From contig JADJLP010000002.1 in NCBI GenBank assembly GCA_016710065.1, forward strand, positions 310,001-374,000: DNA of 64,000 nt, given 5' to 3'. Position 1 is the first letter of the stretch; the number at the start of each line of letters is the position of its first letter. This document shows positions 8,176 through 16,928 of this stretch, piece after piece. Under the pieces are notes generated by a model, which saw only the letters and a program-made list of their open reading frames with translations, had not been told where the DNA came from and did no database searches. Made by a program: the position numbers and the translations under genes. The DNA is from Candidatus Ideonella esbjergensis. Lineage in GTDB: Bacteria > Pseudomonadota > Gammaproteobacteria > Burkholderiales > Burkholderiaceae_C.

Positions 8176-8560
8176 GCGCATAGCGGCCGGCCGTATTTCG
8201 TCATTCCCGCGCAGGCGGGAATCCAGGTTTTCGCGCTCACACATCCGTGGCGGGGCAGAGGCCGCCGGGTACCCGACACCCTCTGCCTGAGACAGCGGTG
8301 GCGCGCCACCAGTTGGGCCGTCACCGGCAGTGGTTGCAGGGCAGTGGTGGTGCCTTCGGGCGGAGGGCACATTCGCGTTTGGGTAGAGAGCTCCGAGGGC
8401 CAAGGCGGAACAAGAGAGCTCAGGTGCAACAGGGGGGCACGGCGCTTGTCCGCGAGGAGTCCGTAGGCCGAAGGTACCGCCGCTGCGCTGCCGCAGCCGA
8501 GGCAAAGACATGGATTCCCGCCTGCGCGGGAATGACGAAATACGGCCGGCTGCAATGCGC
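8176..8560. mobile_element. MITE-like 385-bp element with 50-bp terminal inverted repeats
   Basis: Bases 8176-8225 and the reverse complement of 8511-8560 agree at 48 of 50 positions; each arm contains a family A REP core plus an outer block GCCGGCCGTATTTCG. The 285 nt between the arms encode no convincing protein but contain shorter inverted repeats (for example GAGAGCTC near 8376 and 8420). No obvious target duplication was seen. The element fills the 448-bp gap between the decarboxylase and the M20 peptidase. It looks like a non-autonomous element or an enlarged REPIN. Confidence 0.75.
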
Positions 8561-8576
8561 CGCGAGCAGTCACACG

Positions 8577-10043
8577 TCAAGGATGCGCTGCAATCACCTC
8601 GGCCACCGCCGCCGTGAGCCGCGTGGCATAGGCGATGTGCAGGAACTCGTTCGGCCCGTGGGCGTTGCTCTTGGGGCCCAGCACACCGCACACCATCATC
8701 TGCGCTTTGGGGAAGCCCTCTTGCAGCAAATTCATCAGCGGGATGGTGCCGCCCTGGCCGATGAAGCCCAGCGGTGCGCCGTAGTGGTTTCTTGACGCCT
8801 GGTCCATCGCACCCTCCAGCCACGGCGCCAGCGCCGGCGCGTTCCAGCCCGTGGCGCCCCACTGGCCCACGCGGCCGTCGGGCTCGAAGGTGACCTTGGC
8901 GTTGTAGGGCGCGTTGTCCTCCAGCAAGGCCCTCAGCTGCACGGCGGCTTCGTGGCCCGCCACCAGCGGTGGCAGGCGCAGGCTGAGCTTGAAGGCGGTG
9001 CAGGGGCGCAGCACATTGCCGGCGTTGGCCATGGCGGGCATGCCGTCCACGCCGGTCACCGACAGCGTGGGCCGCCAGGTGCGGTTCAGCAGCGTTTCCA
9101 CCGGGTCGGCCGTGGTGGGCAGCGTCAGACCACCGTCGGCGCCGCAGGCCCAGGGGTAGTTGCTGTGCAATGCCTTGCCGAGAATGCGGGCCGTCGCCTC
9201 GGCCTGGGCACGGCGCTCGGCCGGTACCTCACAGTGGAAGACCTCGGGCAGCAGGTGGCCGGTCTTGGCGTCTTCCAGGCGGTCCAGCAGCATGCGCATG
9301 ATGCGAAAGCTCGACGGCACCACGCCGCTGCCTTCGCCCGAGTGGATGCCCTCGGTCAGCACCTCCACCTTCAGCGAGCCGGTGATGTTGCCGCGCAGGT
9401 TGGTGGTGAGCCAGAGCTGGTCGTAGTTGCCAGCGCCCGAATCCAGGCACACCACCAGGCTCACGTCGCCCAGGCGGTCTTTCAAGGCGTCCAGGTAGAC
9501 CGGCAGGTCGAACGAGCCGGATTCCTCGCAGGTTTCGATCAGGCCGACGATGCGCGGGTGCGCCTGGCCCTGGGCCTTGAGCGCCTCGATGGCGCTGACG
9601 GCCGCGTAGACGGCATAGCCGTCGTCGGCGCCGCCACGGCCGTAGAGCTTGCCGTTCTCCAGCTTGGGCGTCCACGGCCCCAGGTCAGAGCGCCAGCCGC
9701 TGAACTCGGGCTGCTTGTCCAGGTGACCGTACATCAGGACTGTGCCGGTGCTGTTGGCCTTGGTGGCAGCCACCTCGAAAAAGATGATGGGCGTGCGGCC
9801 CTCCAGCCGTATCACTTCGAGCTTCAGGCCCGGCAGCTTGCGGCCCTCCACCCAGGCGGCGGCGTCACGCACCACCTTGTCGATCAGGCCATGGGCTTGC
9901 CAGTCGGCGTCGAACATCGGGCTCTTGGCGGGCACCGCGATGTAGTCCACCAACTGGGGCACGATGCGTTCGGCCCAGGCTTGGTCCACGAAGCGGCCCA
10001 GTTGGGTCGTGTCCAGCGGCGGGAGTTTTTCAGGGGCGTTCAT
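8577..10043 (-). CDS. M20 family metallopeptidase (dipeptidase-like)
   Basis: Cytoplasmic zinc peptidase of 488 residues. The di-zinc ligands of the M20 family are visible: His and Asp in MYGHLDKQP, the bridging Asp in YGRGGADDGYA, the catalytic Glu pair in ETCEESGSFD, Asp in VCLDSGAGNYD, and the C-terminal His in SNAHGPNEFLH. A dimerisation/lid domain lies in the middle (EGIHSGEGSG onwards). Likely hydrolyses dipeptides or N-acyl amino acids; the precise substrate is not evident. I chose ATG at 10043 (MNAPEKLPP) because upstream in-frame residues look non-coding. It stands alone, divergent from the binding-protein gene at 10145. Confidence 0.85.
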   Translation of the reverse strand: MNAPEKLPPLDTTQLGRFVDQAWAERIVPQLVDYIAVPAKSPMFDADWQAHGLIDKVVRDAAAWVEGRKLPGLKLEVIRLEGRTPIIFFEVAATKANSTGTVLMYGHLDKQPEFSGWRSDLGPWTPKLENGKLYGRGGADDGYAVYAAVSAIEALKAQGQAHPRIVGLIETCEESGSFDLPVYLDALKDRLGDVSLVVCLDSGAGNYDQLWLTTNLRGNITGSLKVEVLTEGIHSGEGSGVVPSSFRIMRMLLDRLEDAKTGHLLPEVFHCEVPAERRAQAEATARILGKALHSNYPWACGADGGLTLPTTADPVETLLNRTWRPTLSVTGVDGMPAMANAGNVLRPCTAFKLSLRLPPLVAGHEAAVQLRALLEDNAPYNAKVTFEPDGRVGQWGATGWNAPALAPWLEGAMDQASRNHYGAPLGFIGQGGTIPLMNLLQEGFPKAQMMVCGVLGPKSNAHGPNEFLHIAYATRLTAAVAEVIAAHP

Positions 10044-10144
10044 AGTGAGAACATCCTCACAACAGTGTTGGGGGCCGATTTTGCGCCGGATCAAGCCCCG
10101 CGTATGCTGCCATCATGGTGACAGGGCAAGGCTTTGGAGACAGC

Positions 10145-11329
10145 ATGAAGAACGATGATGAGGGTGGCTGGTCGCGTCGCAAGTACCTGAGCCGCAGTGG
10201 CGTGCCCTTGCTGGCGGGAGGCTTGTTGCCCTGGTGGCCGAACCTGGCCGCAGCCCAGGCCACACCGGGCGTCACGGCCACGCAGATCCTGATGGGTCAG
10301 ACGATTTCGCTGGAAAGCGGCCGCAACGACTACGGCGTGGCGGTGCGCCACGGTGTGGAGGCCGCCACGCAGCAGATCAACGCGGCGGGCGGTGTGCTGG
10401 GCAGGCAACTGGTGTTCAAGGTCATGGACGACCTGGGCAAGGGCGCCACGGCCGAGGCCAATGCGCGGCAACTGGTGGCCGATGGGGTGTTTCTGCTGTT
10501 TGGCACTGTCGAGGGCGGGCCCTGCACGGCGGTGATGAAGGCGGCCGTGGACACCGGCGTTCCCTTCTTTGGCCCCATGGCCGGCCCGCCCATCTTGCGC
10601 CGCCCGCACCAGCCCCTGGTGTTTCCCGTGAGGTCCGAGCACCGCGAAGAGTTCCGCACACTGCTGGGCCATGCCAAGAGCCTGGGCATGGAGCGTGCGG
10701 CCTTTCTGCAGGCCGATTCGGAGGTGGGTCGCCTGCACCTGGGCAATGTGCAGCGCATCACCAAGGAACTGGGCATGCCCGAGGCGCTGCCCTTTGTCAT
10801 AGGCAGCGAGGTCACCGACACGCAGATCGACGAATTCGTGCTCAAGATGCGCGAGCGCCGCATCCAGGTGATGTTCAACCATGGCGGCATTGCGGTGTAC
10901 GAGCGGCTCATACGCCGCGCCCGTGCGACGGGGCTGAACACGGTGTTCCAGGGGGTCAATTCGGCCTCGGCCCAACTGGCGGCCCACCTGGGCCCCTTGG
11001 CCCACGGCATGGTGTTCACCCAGGTGGTGCCCAGCCCCTGGGAGCGCAAGACGGCGCTCACCCGCCAGTACCAGCAGGCCTTTGGCGCGGCCTTTTCGGG
11101 CCAGCCGTTTTCCTACGGCAGCCTGGAGGGCTACACGACGACGCTGGTGCTGGCTGAAGCCCTCAAGCGCGCCGGCCGTGCCTTGACCCGCCCGGCCCTG
11201 CTCAATGCCTTGAGCGATGCAAAGTTCGACATCGCCGGCTACAAGGTGAGCTACCGCAAAGGTGAACACGTGGGCTCCACCTTCGTGGACACCGCCATCG
11301 TCACGCGCGACGGCACGTTCCGCCACTAG
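10145..11329 (+). CDS. ABC transporter substrate-binding protein, LivK type, Tat-exported
   Basis: Periplasmic binding protein of about 394 residues, Peripla_BP_6 class, which usually binds branched-chain or other amino acids and small amides. The N terminus has a twin-arginine signal (SRRKYLSRSGVPLLAGG) with a likely cleavage after LAAAQA. Lobe features include TATQILMGQTISLESGRN and GRQLVFKVMDDLGKGATAEAN. ATG 10145 is preferred because GGAGA ends four bases upstream; an earlier ATG at 10115 has no ribosome-binding site. No permease or ATPase gene is adjacent, so it is an orphan binding protein or a sensor partner. A family B repeat follows the stop by four bases. Confidence 0.85.
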   Translation: MKNDDEGGWSRRKYLSRSGVPLLAGGLLPWWPNLAAAQATPGVTATQILMGQTISLESGRNDYGVAVRHGVEAATQQINAAGGVLGRQLVFKVMDDLGKGATAEANARQLVADGVFLLFGTVEGGPCTAVMKAAVDTGVPFFGPMAGPPILRRPHQPLVFPVRSEHREEFRTLLGHAKSLGMERAAFLQADSEVGRLHLGNVQRITKELGMPEALPFVIGSEVTDTQIDEFVLKMRERRIQVMFNHGGIAVYERLIRRARATGLNTVFQGVNSASAQLAAHLGPLAHGMVFTQVVPSPWERKTALTRQYQQAFGAAFSGQPFSYGSLEGYTTTLVLAEALKRAGRALTRPALLNALSDAKFDIAGYKVSYRKGEHVGSTFVDTAIVTRDGTFRH

Positions 11330-11332
11330 AGA

Positions 11333-11415
11333 GATGGGGCTCCCGGCTGCGGGTTACCGCAGCCACCCTCCGAGAGGGTGCGCAGGCCGCTTGGGGGCGG
11401 CCCGGCGCTGGCCTG
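11333..11415 (+). repeat. Dispersed structured repeat, family B, copy 2
   Basis: About 83 nt closely matching the copy after metW: GGCTGCGGGTTACCGCAGCC, an ACCCTCCGAGAGGGT stem and AGGCCGCTTGGGGGCGGCC, in the same order. It lies between two convergent genes, directly after the binding-protein stop. Differences from copy 1 are compensatory in the central stem (CCTCCGAGAGG versus CCGCCGGGCGG), which suggests the structure is maintained. Confidence 0.8.
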
Positions 11416-11431
11416 TGGTGGGGTGCACCGG

Positions 11432-12271
11432 TTACAGCGTTGCGTCCAGCCACTGCGTTAGCGCCGCCAGCACCTGGATCTTCTCCGGCTCGTTGAAGAT
11501 CTCGTGCGCCAGCCCCGGCCACTCACGCGCGCTCAGCACGGCGGTGGGCGCCGAGGCGGCGAACGCCGCACTGCCGCGCGGCGCCACGCAGCGGTCGGAG
11601 CCGGCCCACATCAGCAGCGTGGGCACGGCCCAGCGCTGCGCTGCGGCCAGCACCTCGGCGCCAGTGTCGGCGATGAAGCGGGCCAGCCGTCCGCTGATGC
11701 GGTCGTGCACCAGTGGGTCGGCCCCATAGGCCTGCACCACGGCTGGGTCGCGCGAGATCCATTCGGGACGCAGGCCGTTGTGCACCGCCAGGTTGGGTGC
11801 CAGTGCCGGCACCACCGCCAGCAGCAGCTTTTGCACGGCGTTCAGCCCGGGGTCCAGCGCGGGCGATGACAGCACCAGCGCGTCCAACGGCCGGCTCCAG
11901 GCGGCGGGCGAGGCGGCCAGAGACTCGGCCGCGAAGCGCGCAGCCACCAGGCCACCCAGGCTGTGGCCCAGCAGCACCAGCGGGCCGGGTTGCTCGGCGC
12001 GGGCGCTGTCCAGCACCAGGGCCAGGTCGGCCAGCAGGCTGTCGGGGGCAGCGATGCCACCGCGCGGGCCGGCTGATTGGCCGTGGCCGCGCTGGTCGCA
12101 GGCCAGCACCCGCCAACCGGCGGCGTTCAGTGCGGCGGCCACGTGCGTGTAGCGGCCTGCATGTTCGCCCAGGCCATGCACCAGCACCACGGTGCCGCGT
12201 GGGGTGGCGGGGCCGGGCCAGCAGTGCAGATGCAGGGCCAAGCTGTCGGAGGTTTGCAGGATGGGGTTCAT
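11432..12271 (-). CDS. Alpha/beta hydrolase, lysophospholipase/monoglyceride lipase type
   Basis: Cytoplasmic serine hydrolase of 279 residues, Hydrolase_4 (serine aminopeptidase S33) class. Visible features are the oxyanion block VLVHGLGEHAGRY near residues 29-41, the ACDQRGHGQSAGPRG block near 58-72 and the nucleophile elbow GHSLGG near 102-107; the acid and His lie in LMWAGSDRCVAP and EWPGLAHEIF. The pattern is that of PldB-like lysophospholipases and monoacylglycerol lipases. No lipid pathway genes flank it, apart from the divergent enoyl-CoA hydratase family gene. Confidence 0.85.
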   Translation of the reverse strand: MNPILQTSDSLALHLHCWPGPATPRGTVVLVHGLGEHAGRYTHVAAALNAAGWRVLACDQRGHGQSAGPRGGIAAPDSLLADLALVLDSARAEQPGPLVLLGHSLGGLVAARFAAESLAASPAAWSRPLDALVLSSPALDPGLNAVQKLLLAVVPALAPNLAVHNGLRPEWISRDPAVVQAYGADPLVHDRISGRLARFIADTGAEVLAAAQRWAVPTLLMWAGSDRCVAPRGSAAFAASAPTAVLSAREWPGLAHEIFNEPEKIQVLAALTQWLDATL

Positions 12272-12404
12272 GCGCCAGTCTAGGTTGCGGCAGGCTGGAA
12301 AGCCGTTCGGGCTGTCCCGCAGGTGAACGTTGGTGGCGCCCTTTGGCGTTAGCCTTCAAGCTTTGGCGCCAGGCCTGAGGCGCCGCACTGCGAGGAGACA
12401 CCGC

Positions 12405-13238
12405 ATGACCGCCACGCCCTACTTTCTGCTTGAAACCGACACCACCACCGGCATCAGCCGCCTCACGCTCGCCCGCCCCGAGCGCATGAACACCCTGGAC
12501 CCCGGCTTTTTCCCGGCCGTGCGCGACGCCGTGCGCGCACTGGACGACGCCGGCCAAACGCGCGTGCTGGTGCTCTCATCCACCGGCAAGCATTTCTCGG
12601 CCGGCATGGCGCTGGACGTGTTTGCCGGCGGCCTGGGCCTGCTCGACACCTCGGACGCCCGCAAGCGCCTGGCCTTCCAGGCCGGGCTGCGGCGGCTGAT
12701 GGACTGCTTCACGGCCATCGATGAAGCCAGGTTCCCGGTGCTGTGCGCGGTGCAGGGCGGCTGCATCGGTGGCGCGCTGGATCTGGCGGCGGCCTGCGAC
12801 ATCCGCGTCTGCACGGCCGACGCCTTCTTCACTGTGCAAGAGATCACCATCGGCATGGCGGCCGACCTGGGTTCGCTGCAGCGTCTGCCCAAGATCGTGC
12901 CGCAAGGCGTGGCCCGGCAGATGGCCTACACCGGTGAGCGCCTGGACGCCCAGCGGGCCCTGGCTTGCGGCCTGGTGAACGCCGTGCTGCCCGATGCCGC
13001 CGCGCTGGACGCGCACGTGATGGCGCTGGCGCGCGAGATTGCCAGCAAGAGCCCGCTGGCGGTGGCCGGCAGCAAGCTGGCGCTGAACTTCGCCCGCGAC
13101 CATGGCACGGCCGACGCACTGGCCCAGATGACGCTGCTGCAAAGCGCCATCTTCGACATCGCCGAAATGGAGCGCGCCATCGTGGCGTGGAAGGCAAAGG
13201 CACCGGGCGCATTTGAGCCCTTGGCACCGCAGGCTTGA
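12405..13238 (+). CDS. Delta3,5-delta2,4-dienoyl-CoA isomerase-like crotonase
   Basis: Crotonase-fold enzyme of 277 residues that probably isomerises 3,5-dienoyl-CoA to 2,4-dienoyl-CoA in unsaturated fatty acid beta-oxidation. The acyl-CoA pocket block KHFSAGMALDVF is present. The three residues assigned as catalytic in rat ECH1 (Asp176, Glu196, Asp204) map with exact spacing to Asp126 in GGALDLAAACDIR, Glu146 in FFTVQEITIGMAADLG and Asp154. This is more specific than a general enoyl-CoA hydratase, which would have two Glu. GAGGA precedes the ATG by seven bases. It is a single gene, divergent from the lipase-like hydrolase. Confidence 0.85.
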   Translation: MTATPYFLLETDTTTGISRLTLARPERMNTLDPGFFPAVRDAVRALDDAGQTRVLVLSSTGKHFSAGMALDVFAGGLGLLDTSDARKRLAFQAGLRRLMDCFTAIDEARFPVLCAVQGGCIGGALDLAAACDIRVCTADAFFTVQEITIGMAADLGSLQRLPKIVPQGVARQMAYTGERLDAQRALACGLVNAVLPDAAALDAHVMALAREIASKSPLAVAGSKLALNFARDHGTADALAQMTLLQSAIFDIAEMERAIVAWKAKAPGAFEPLAPQA

Positions 13239-13283
13239 GCCCGTTCAGGGCACACTGGCGGCCTGACATCACCGCACGCACCC

Positions 13284-14246
13284 ATGAAACTCCTCTTCGT
13301 TGCCGATCCGCTGGACAGCTTCAAGACGCACAAGGACACCACCTTCGCGATGATGCGCGAGGCGGCGCGCCGTGGCCGCCACATCTTTGCCTGCGGCCCG
13401 CAAGACCTGCACTGGTTGCGCGGCGGCCCGGTGAAGGCGCGGGTGGTGCAACTGGCGCTCACCGGCCGCGCAGGCCCGAACGTGCACGACTGGTACACGG
13501 AACTGGGCCGCAGCGTGGCCTCGCTGGCTTCGTTTGACGCGGTGATCATGCGCAAGGACCCGCCCTTCGACAGCGAGTATTTCTACGCCACCCACCTGCT
13601 GGAGCGGGCCGAAAGCCACGGTGCCAAGGTCTTCAACTCGCCGCGCGCGTTGCGCGACCACCCCGAGAAACTCTCCATCCTGGAGTTTCCCGAGCACATC
13701 CCGCCCACCTTGGTGACGCGCAGCGCGGATGACGTGCGCGCCTTCCATGCCGAGCACCGCGACATCATCCTCAAGCCGCTTGACGGCATGGGCGGCGCCG
13801 GCATCTTCCGCGTGGGCAACGACGGCATGAACCTGGGCAGCATCATCGAAACCTTGAACCGCGACGGCGCCCAGACGCTGATGGTGCAGCGCTACGTGCC
13901 CGAGATCGCCGATGGTGACAAGCGCGTGCTGGTGATCGGTGGCGTGCCCGTACCCTATTGCCTGGCGCGCATCCCGCAGAACGGCGAGGTGCGCGGCAAC
14001 CTGGCGGCCGGCGGCAAGGGCGAGGTGCGCGAGTTGAGCGAGCGCGACCGCGAGATCGCCAATGCCGTGGGCCCGGTGTTGGCCGCGCGCGGCCTGCTGC
14101 TGATCGGCCTGGACGTGATCGGCAACTACCTCACCGAGATCAACGTCACCAGCCCCACCTGCTTCCAGGAGATCACCGCCCAGGGCGGCTACGACGTGCC
14201 CAAGCGCTTCATGGACGCCATGGAAATGGCCATCGCGACACACTGA
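13284..14246 (+). CDS. gshB: Glutathione synthetase
   Basis: ATP-grasp ligase of 320 residues joining gamma-glutamylcysteine and glycine to make glutathione in the cytoplasm. The N-terminal domain begins with MKLLFVADPLDSFKTHKDTT, and the family blocks IMRKDPPFDSEYFYAT, ILKPLDGMGGAGIF, RYVPEIADGDKRVLVI, NLAAGGKGE and the metal-binding end block INVTSPTCFQEI are all present. Length is normal. Glutathione users in the window include the GST at 40790 and the GFA protein at 61444. It is followed by a non-coding, repeat-rich region. Confidence 0.97.
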   Translation: MKLLFVADPLDSFKTHKDTTFAMMREAARRGRHIFACGPQDLHWLRGGPVKARVVQLALTGRAGPNVHDWYTELGRSVASLASFDAVIMRKDPPFDSEYFYATHLLERAESHGAKVFNSPRALRDHPEKLSILEFPEHIPPTLVTRSADDVRAFHAEHRDIILKPLDGMGGAGIFRVGNDGMNLGSIIETLNRDGAQTLMVQRYVPEIADGDKRVLVIGGVPVPYCLARIPQNGEVRGNLAAGGKGEVRELSERDREIANAVGPVLAARGLLLIGLDVIGNYLTEINVTSPTCFQEITAQGGYDVPKRFMDAMEMAIATH

Positions 14247-14273
14247 GCGAGCGGCTGTTCGCGGCGCTTCGCC

Positions 14274-14300
14274 GTCATTCCCGCGAAGGCGGGAATCCAG
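14274..14300. repeat. Single REP-type repeat, family A
   Basis: One copy with core ATTCCCGCGAAGGCGGGAAT, lying 27 nt after the gshB stop. No inverted partner is found nearby, unlike the other sites in this window. It opens the 768-bp non-coding stretch to telA. Confidence 0.85.
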
Positions 14301-14365
14301 ACGTTCGCGTTGATACGTGGGTGGTTGGCAAAGGTCTGGGCGGGCAGGCCGCGGCGCTCAAAGTA

Positions 14366-14900
14366 GCGGTCGGCTTCGCCGACTGCGCTGCGGTGCTCGG
14401 GCATGTGGCGCGCCGCACAACTCGCTACTCTCGCATTCGCTCGTTGCGCTCGGACAGACGCGGCGAGCCAGTGGGTTGATCGCGCTGTCGCGCGGGTGAG
14501 TCAAGCGCGCTCGCGCGCGCCGCCACATACCCTGCGCGCCTCGCCGCTCCTCATTCGCGCCGCAGCCTGCCCGCCCAGCCCTTTGCTGATGCTGTGGTGG
14601 TGTCTTGGCTTGCTCCGAATGCAACCACGGGTTGTTGAGCGACAGGCGACAAGCCGGGGCTGGCGATTTCTGGGGCGCTGAAGCGCGCAGCGTTCGGGGG
14701 TGAGCCCGGACACAAACAGTCCGGTGGACTGTTTGTGCCTGGCGAACGCCAGACGCCGCTGGCGGCTGGCGGCGTGCGCAGCACGCTTTCACAACATGCT
14801 TGCCGCATCTTGTCTGAGCGAAACGAGCGCAGCGAGAGCAGCGAGTTATGCGGCACGCCCCGAACGTGAGCACTGCAAGGCAGTCGGCGAAGCCGACCGC
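14366..14900. repeat. Large inverted-repeat element (about 535 bp) in the gshB-telA gap
   Basis: The arms at 14366-14475 and about 14793-14900 are inverted copies over roughly 105 nt, with about 80 percent identity including small gaps; GTCGGCTTCGCCGACTGC begins both arms. Between them lie a second internal inverted duplication (CTGGGCGGGCAGGC near 14338 against its complement near 14565) and a perfect 12-bp hairpin at 14711-14737. Open frames exist on both strands but their composition is not protein-like. Together with the single REP at 14274 this fills 14247-15014, where I see no gene. Confidence 0.75.
14711..14737. repeat. Perfect 12-bp hairpin inside the inverted-repeat element
   Basis: CACAAACAGTCC (14711-14722) is followed by three bases and then its exact complement GGACTGTTTGTG (14726-14737). 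It is AT-richer than its surroundings. It lacks a T run on either side, so it is not a standard terminator; it could be a protein-binding or recombination site. Confidence 0.75.
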
Positions 14901-15014
14901 CACAGCATGAGCCAGCACCGGCTTGCCGCCTGGCGCGGCCACACCCAACGTCAAGAGTCAGGCGAGCTGATCGCAGATCTCAACGACAGCAACGCGCCGC
15001 AAGCAGCCCGGCTG

Positions 15015-16223
15015 TCAGAGCCTGACTGGCCCCTCGGCGTCGCCACTCGCCGCCTCGCGCGCTTGCTGCAGGCGGGTGCGGTCCACGTAGGTGTCGGCGC
15101 GGGCGAGTTGGTCGCGGATCATGGCGTTGTTCTGGCCCATCACGTCGATGGCCTTGGCGCGGAAGGTGTCCATCGCGTCCATGGCCTGGAAGGTCTGGTT
15201 GAACATCTCCTGGATCTTCTCGATGCCCAGCATGGGGTTCTGTGCGAACTGCGTGGTCTGGTCCACGTGCTGGTTCAGCGCGCGGCCGGTTTCGCTGATG
15301 AGGTTGCCGATGGTGGCGTTGACGCCCGAGAGCATCTCCATCACCTTGATCTGGTTGCCGGTGGCGCGGGCCACTGTTTGCGCCACGGCCAGCGCGCTCA
15401 TGCCGGTGGTGGCCACGCGGGTGCAGCCGTTGATCATCTCGCGGCCGGTCTTCTTCAGCACGTCGAGCGCCAGGTAGCCGTTCACGCACACGGCCTGCTG
15501 GGTCTGGATGTCCTGCAGGTTCTGGCGGGCGTAGAACAGCACCTCCTGGCGCAGGGCCTGGGCGCGTTGCGGGTCGGTGGCCTCCAGCGACTGCACCTTC
15601 TCGGCCAGGCGCGTGTCCAGCGTGGTGGCAAAGCGTGCCGCTGCGGCGAGTTGCGTCATGGCCTCCCAGAGCTTGCCGCGCGTGGCCTCGATGTCGACCA
15701 CGTCCTTCTGCATGTCGTCGCGGGCGGCGTAGAGCTGGCCCATCGAGGTCTTGAGCTGCTCCGACGCGCTCTGGTACTTGCGGAAATACGCTTCGAGCTT
15801 GTTGCCGAAGGGGATCAGGCCCAGCAGCTTGCGCGGCTGCAACAGATCGCCGTCCTTGCCGGGGTTGAGCTCGTCGAGCTGGCCGCGGATCTCGTTGATG
15901 GCCTTGTAGGCCAGGCTGTTCTCCACGCCGTCGAAGTTGCGCTGCATGAAGCGGCCCTGCATCAGGCTCGATGCGGTGCTGATCTCTTCCTTGCCCAGTG
16001 CAAAGGCGCTGTCAAGCCGGGCCTTGAAGGCGTCGGAGTGCAGGTCTTCGCTGGCCAGCGCGGTGATGAAGCGCAGCACCTGGTCGTCGACCTTTTGCTG
16101 CAGCTCGGGGTTCAGGGGCACAGCTTCACGCGCGGCCTCGGCCGGCACGGGGGCCAGCACCTCGGGGGGCTGCAACTGGAAGCTGGCGGTGGTGGCGACG
16201 GTGGTGGGGTTGGAGGCTGTCAT
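15015..16223 (-). CDS. telA: TelA family (toxic anion resistance) protein
   Basis: Predicted cytoplasmic, mostly helical protein of 402 residues. The family core runs from VDDQVLRFITAL to the C-terminal end, with typical blocks IPFGNKLEAYFRKYQSA, AALRQEVLFYARQNLQDIQTQQAV and VNATIGNLISETGRALNQH. TelA proteins are linked to tellurite and other envelope stress resistance, but their biochemical role is unsettled. It is the last gene of a four-gene operon; its ATG overlaps the stop of the preceding membrane-protein gene by four bases. The partners (two solute-binding-like proteins, one with a VWA domain) suggest an envelope-sensing stress system rather than a simple resistance gene. Confidence 0.9.
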   Translation of the reverse strand: MTASNPTTVATTASFQLQPPEVLAPVPAEAAREAVPLNPELQQKVDDQVLRFITALASEDLHSDAFKARLDSAFALGKEEISTASSLMQGRFMQRNFDGVENSLAYKAINEIRGQLDELNPGKDGDLLQPRKLLGLIPFGNKLEAYFRKYQSASEQLKTSMGQLYAARDDMQKDVVDIEATRGKLWEAMTQLAAAARFATTLDTRLAEKVQSLEATDPQRAQALRQEVLFYARQNLQDIQTQQAVCVNGYLALDVLKKTGREMINGCTRVATTGMSALAVAQTVARATGNQIKVMEMLSGVNATIGNLISETGRALNQHVDQTTQFAQNPMLGIEKIQEMFNQTFQAMDAMDTFRAKAIDVMGQNNAMIRDQLARADTYVDRTRLQQAREAASGDAEGPVRL

Positions 16224-16915
16224 GGCTTGACTTGCGAGGCTGAGGGCAGGTTGAGGGCCGGGGCATCGAGCCCCTGCGGGCCGAACTTCTCGTTCAGGAA
16301 CTTGGAGTGCACCAGGAATGCGTGGGCGTCCTGCGAGGCCAGGTCGTCACCCAGCTCACGCACCTTGGCTTCGAGTTCGGCGAGGGTGTGCTTGAAGGTG
16401 TCCTGTGCGGTCTTGCCGTTCTCCAGCACCCGCGTGGTGGCAAAACCGGCGGGGATGGAGAGGTAGGTGTTGAGCGCCTCGGGCAAATAGCTGATGGCGA
16501 TGTGGCGGGCGTGAAAGCTGTCCTGCAGCGAGAGCTGGCCCTTGGAGCGCTCCCATTGCTGCAGCAGGCCATCAAGCGCCTGGCACAGCTCCAGCACGCG
16601 GGCCTGCAGGCTGGCCGGGATGCGGTTCTCGGGGTTGAACTGGGTGAGCCGGCGCACGCCGTCGAGCGCGCGGGTCATGGCCTCGCGGGCATCGCCCTCG
16701 TCCTTGAACTCCAGCGCCTCCCAGGCCGGCGCGCTCCAGGCCGGAAAGCCCAGCCACAACCCGCCCAGTACAAAGCCGGTGAGCCAGCCCACGGCTGCCA
16801 CCGGCAGGCCCAGGCCACCGAGAAGTCCCAAGGCCTTGAGCACCAGCACGAGGCTGGCCAGGCCCAGGCCGCACCAGTTGGCGGGGGAGGTGAGGAGGCG
16901 AGACAGCTTGTCCAT
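16220..16915 (-). CDS. Membrane protein of the TelA operon
   Basis: 231 residues with two closely spaced hydrophobic helices near residues 17-32 and 37-55 (LVLKALGLLGGLGLPVAAVG, WLTGFVLGGLWLGF), then a soluble, mainly helical region with the block TYLSIPAGFATTRVLENGKT. The layout and the position before telA resemble XpaC-type proteins that often accompany TelA, but I cannot confirm the homology by eye. ATG 16915 (MDKLSRLLTSP) was chosen over an upstream in-frame start because the residues before it look non-coding. It starts 13 bases after the VWA lipoprotein gene and overlaps telA by ATGA. Confidence 0.7.
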   Translation of the reverse strand: MDKLSRLLTSPANWCGLGLASLVLVLKALGLLGGLGLPVAAVGWLTGFVLGGLWLGFPAWSAPAWEALEFKDEGDAREAMTRALDGVRRLTQFNPENRIPASLQARVLELCQALDGLLQQWERSKGQLSLQDSFHARHIAISYLPEALNTYLSIPAGFATTRVLENGKTAQDTFKHTLAELEAKVRELGDDLASQDAHAFLVHSKFLNEKFGPQGLDAPALNLPSASQVKP

Positions 16916-16928
16916 CACTGTGGATGTG

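Noticed and set aside
10115..10147. Upstream ATG 10115 as start of the binding-protein gene
   Set aside because: No ribosome-binding site there; ATG 10145 has GGAGA at proper spacing and leaves the twin-arginine signal complete.
14247..15014. Small hypothetical proteins in the gshB-telA gap
   Set aside because: Frames on both strands are explained by inverted repeats and have non-protein-like composition; treated as a repeat element.
14700..16466. A 588-codon plus-strand frame spanning the repeat element and telA antisense
   Set aside because: It crosses non-coding repeats and the antisense of telA, with no recognisable domain or start signal.
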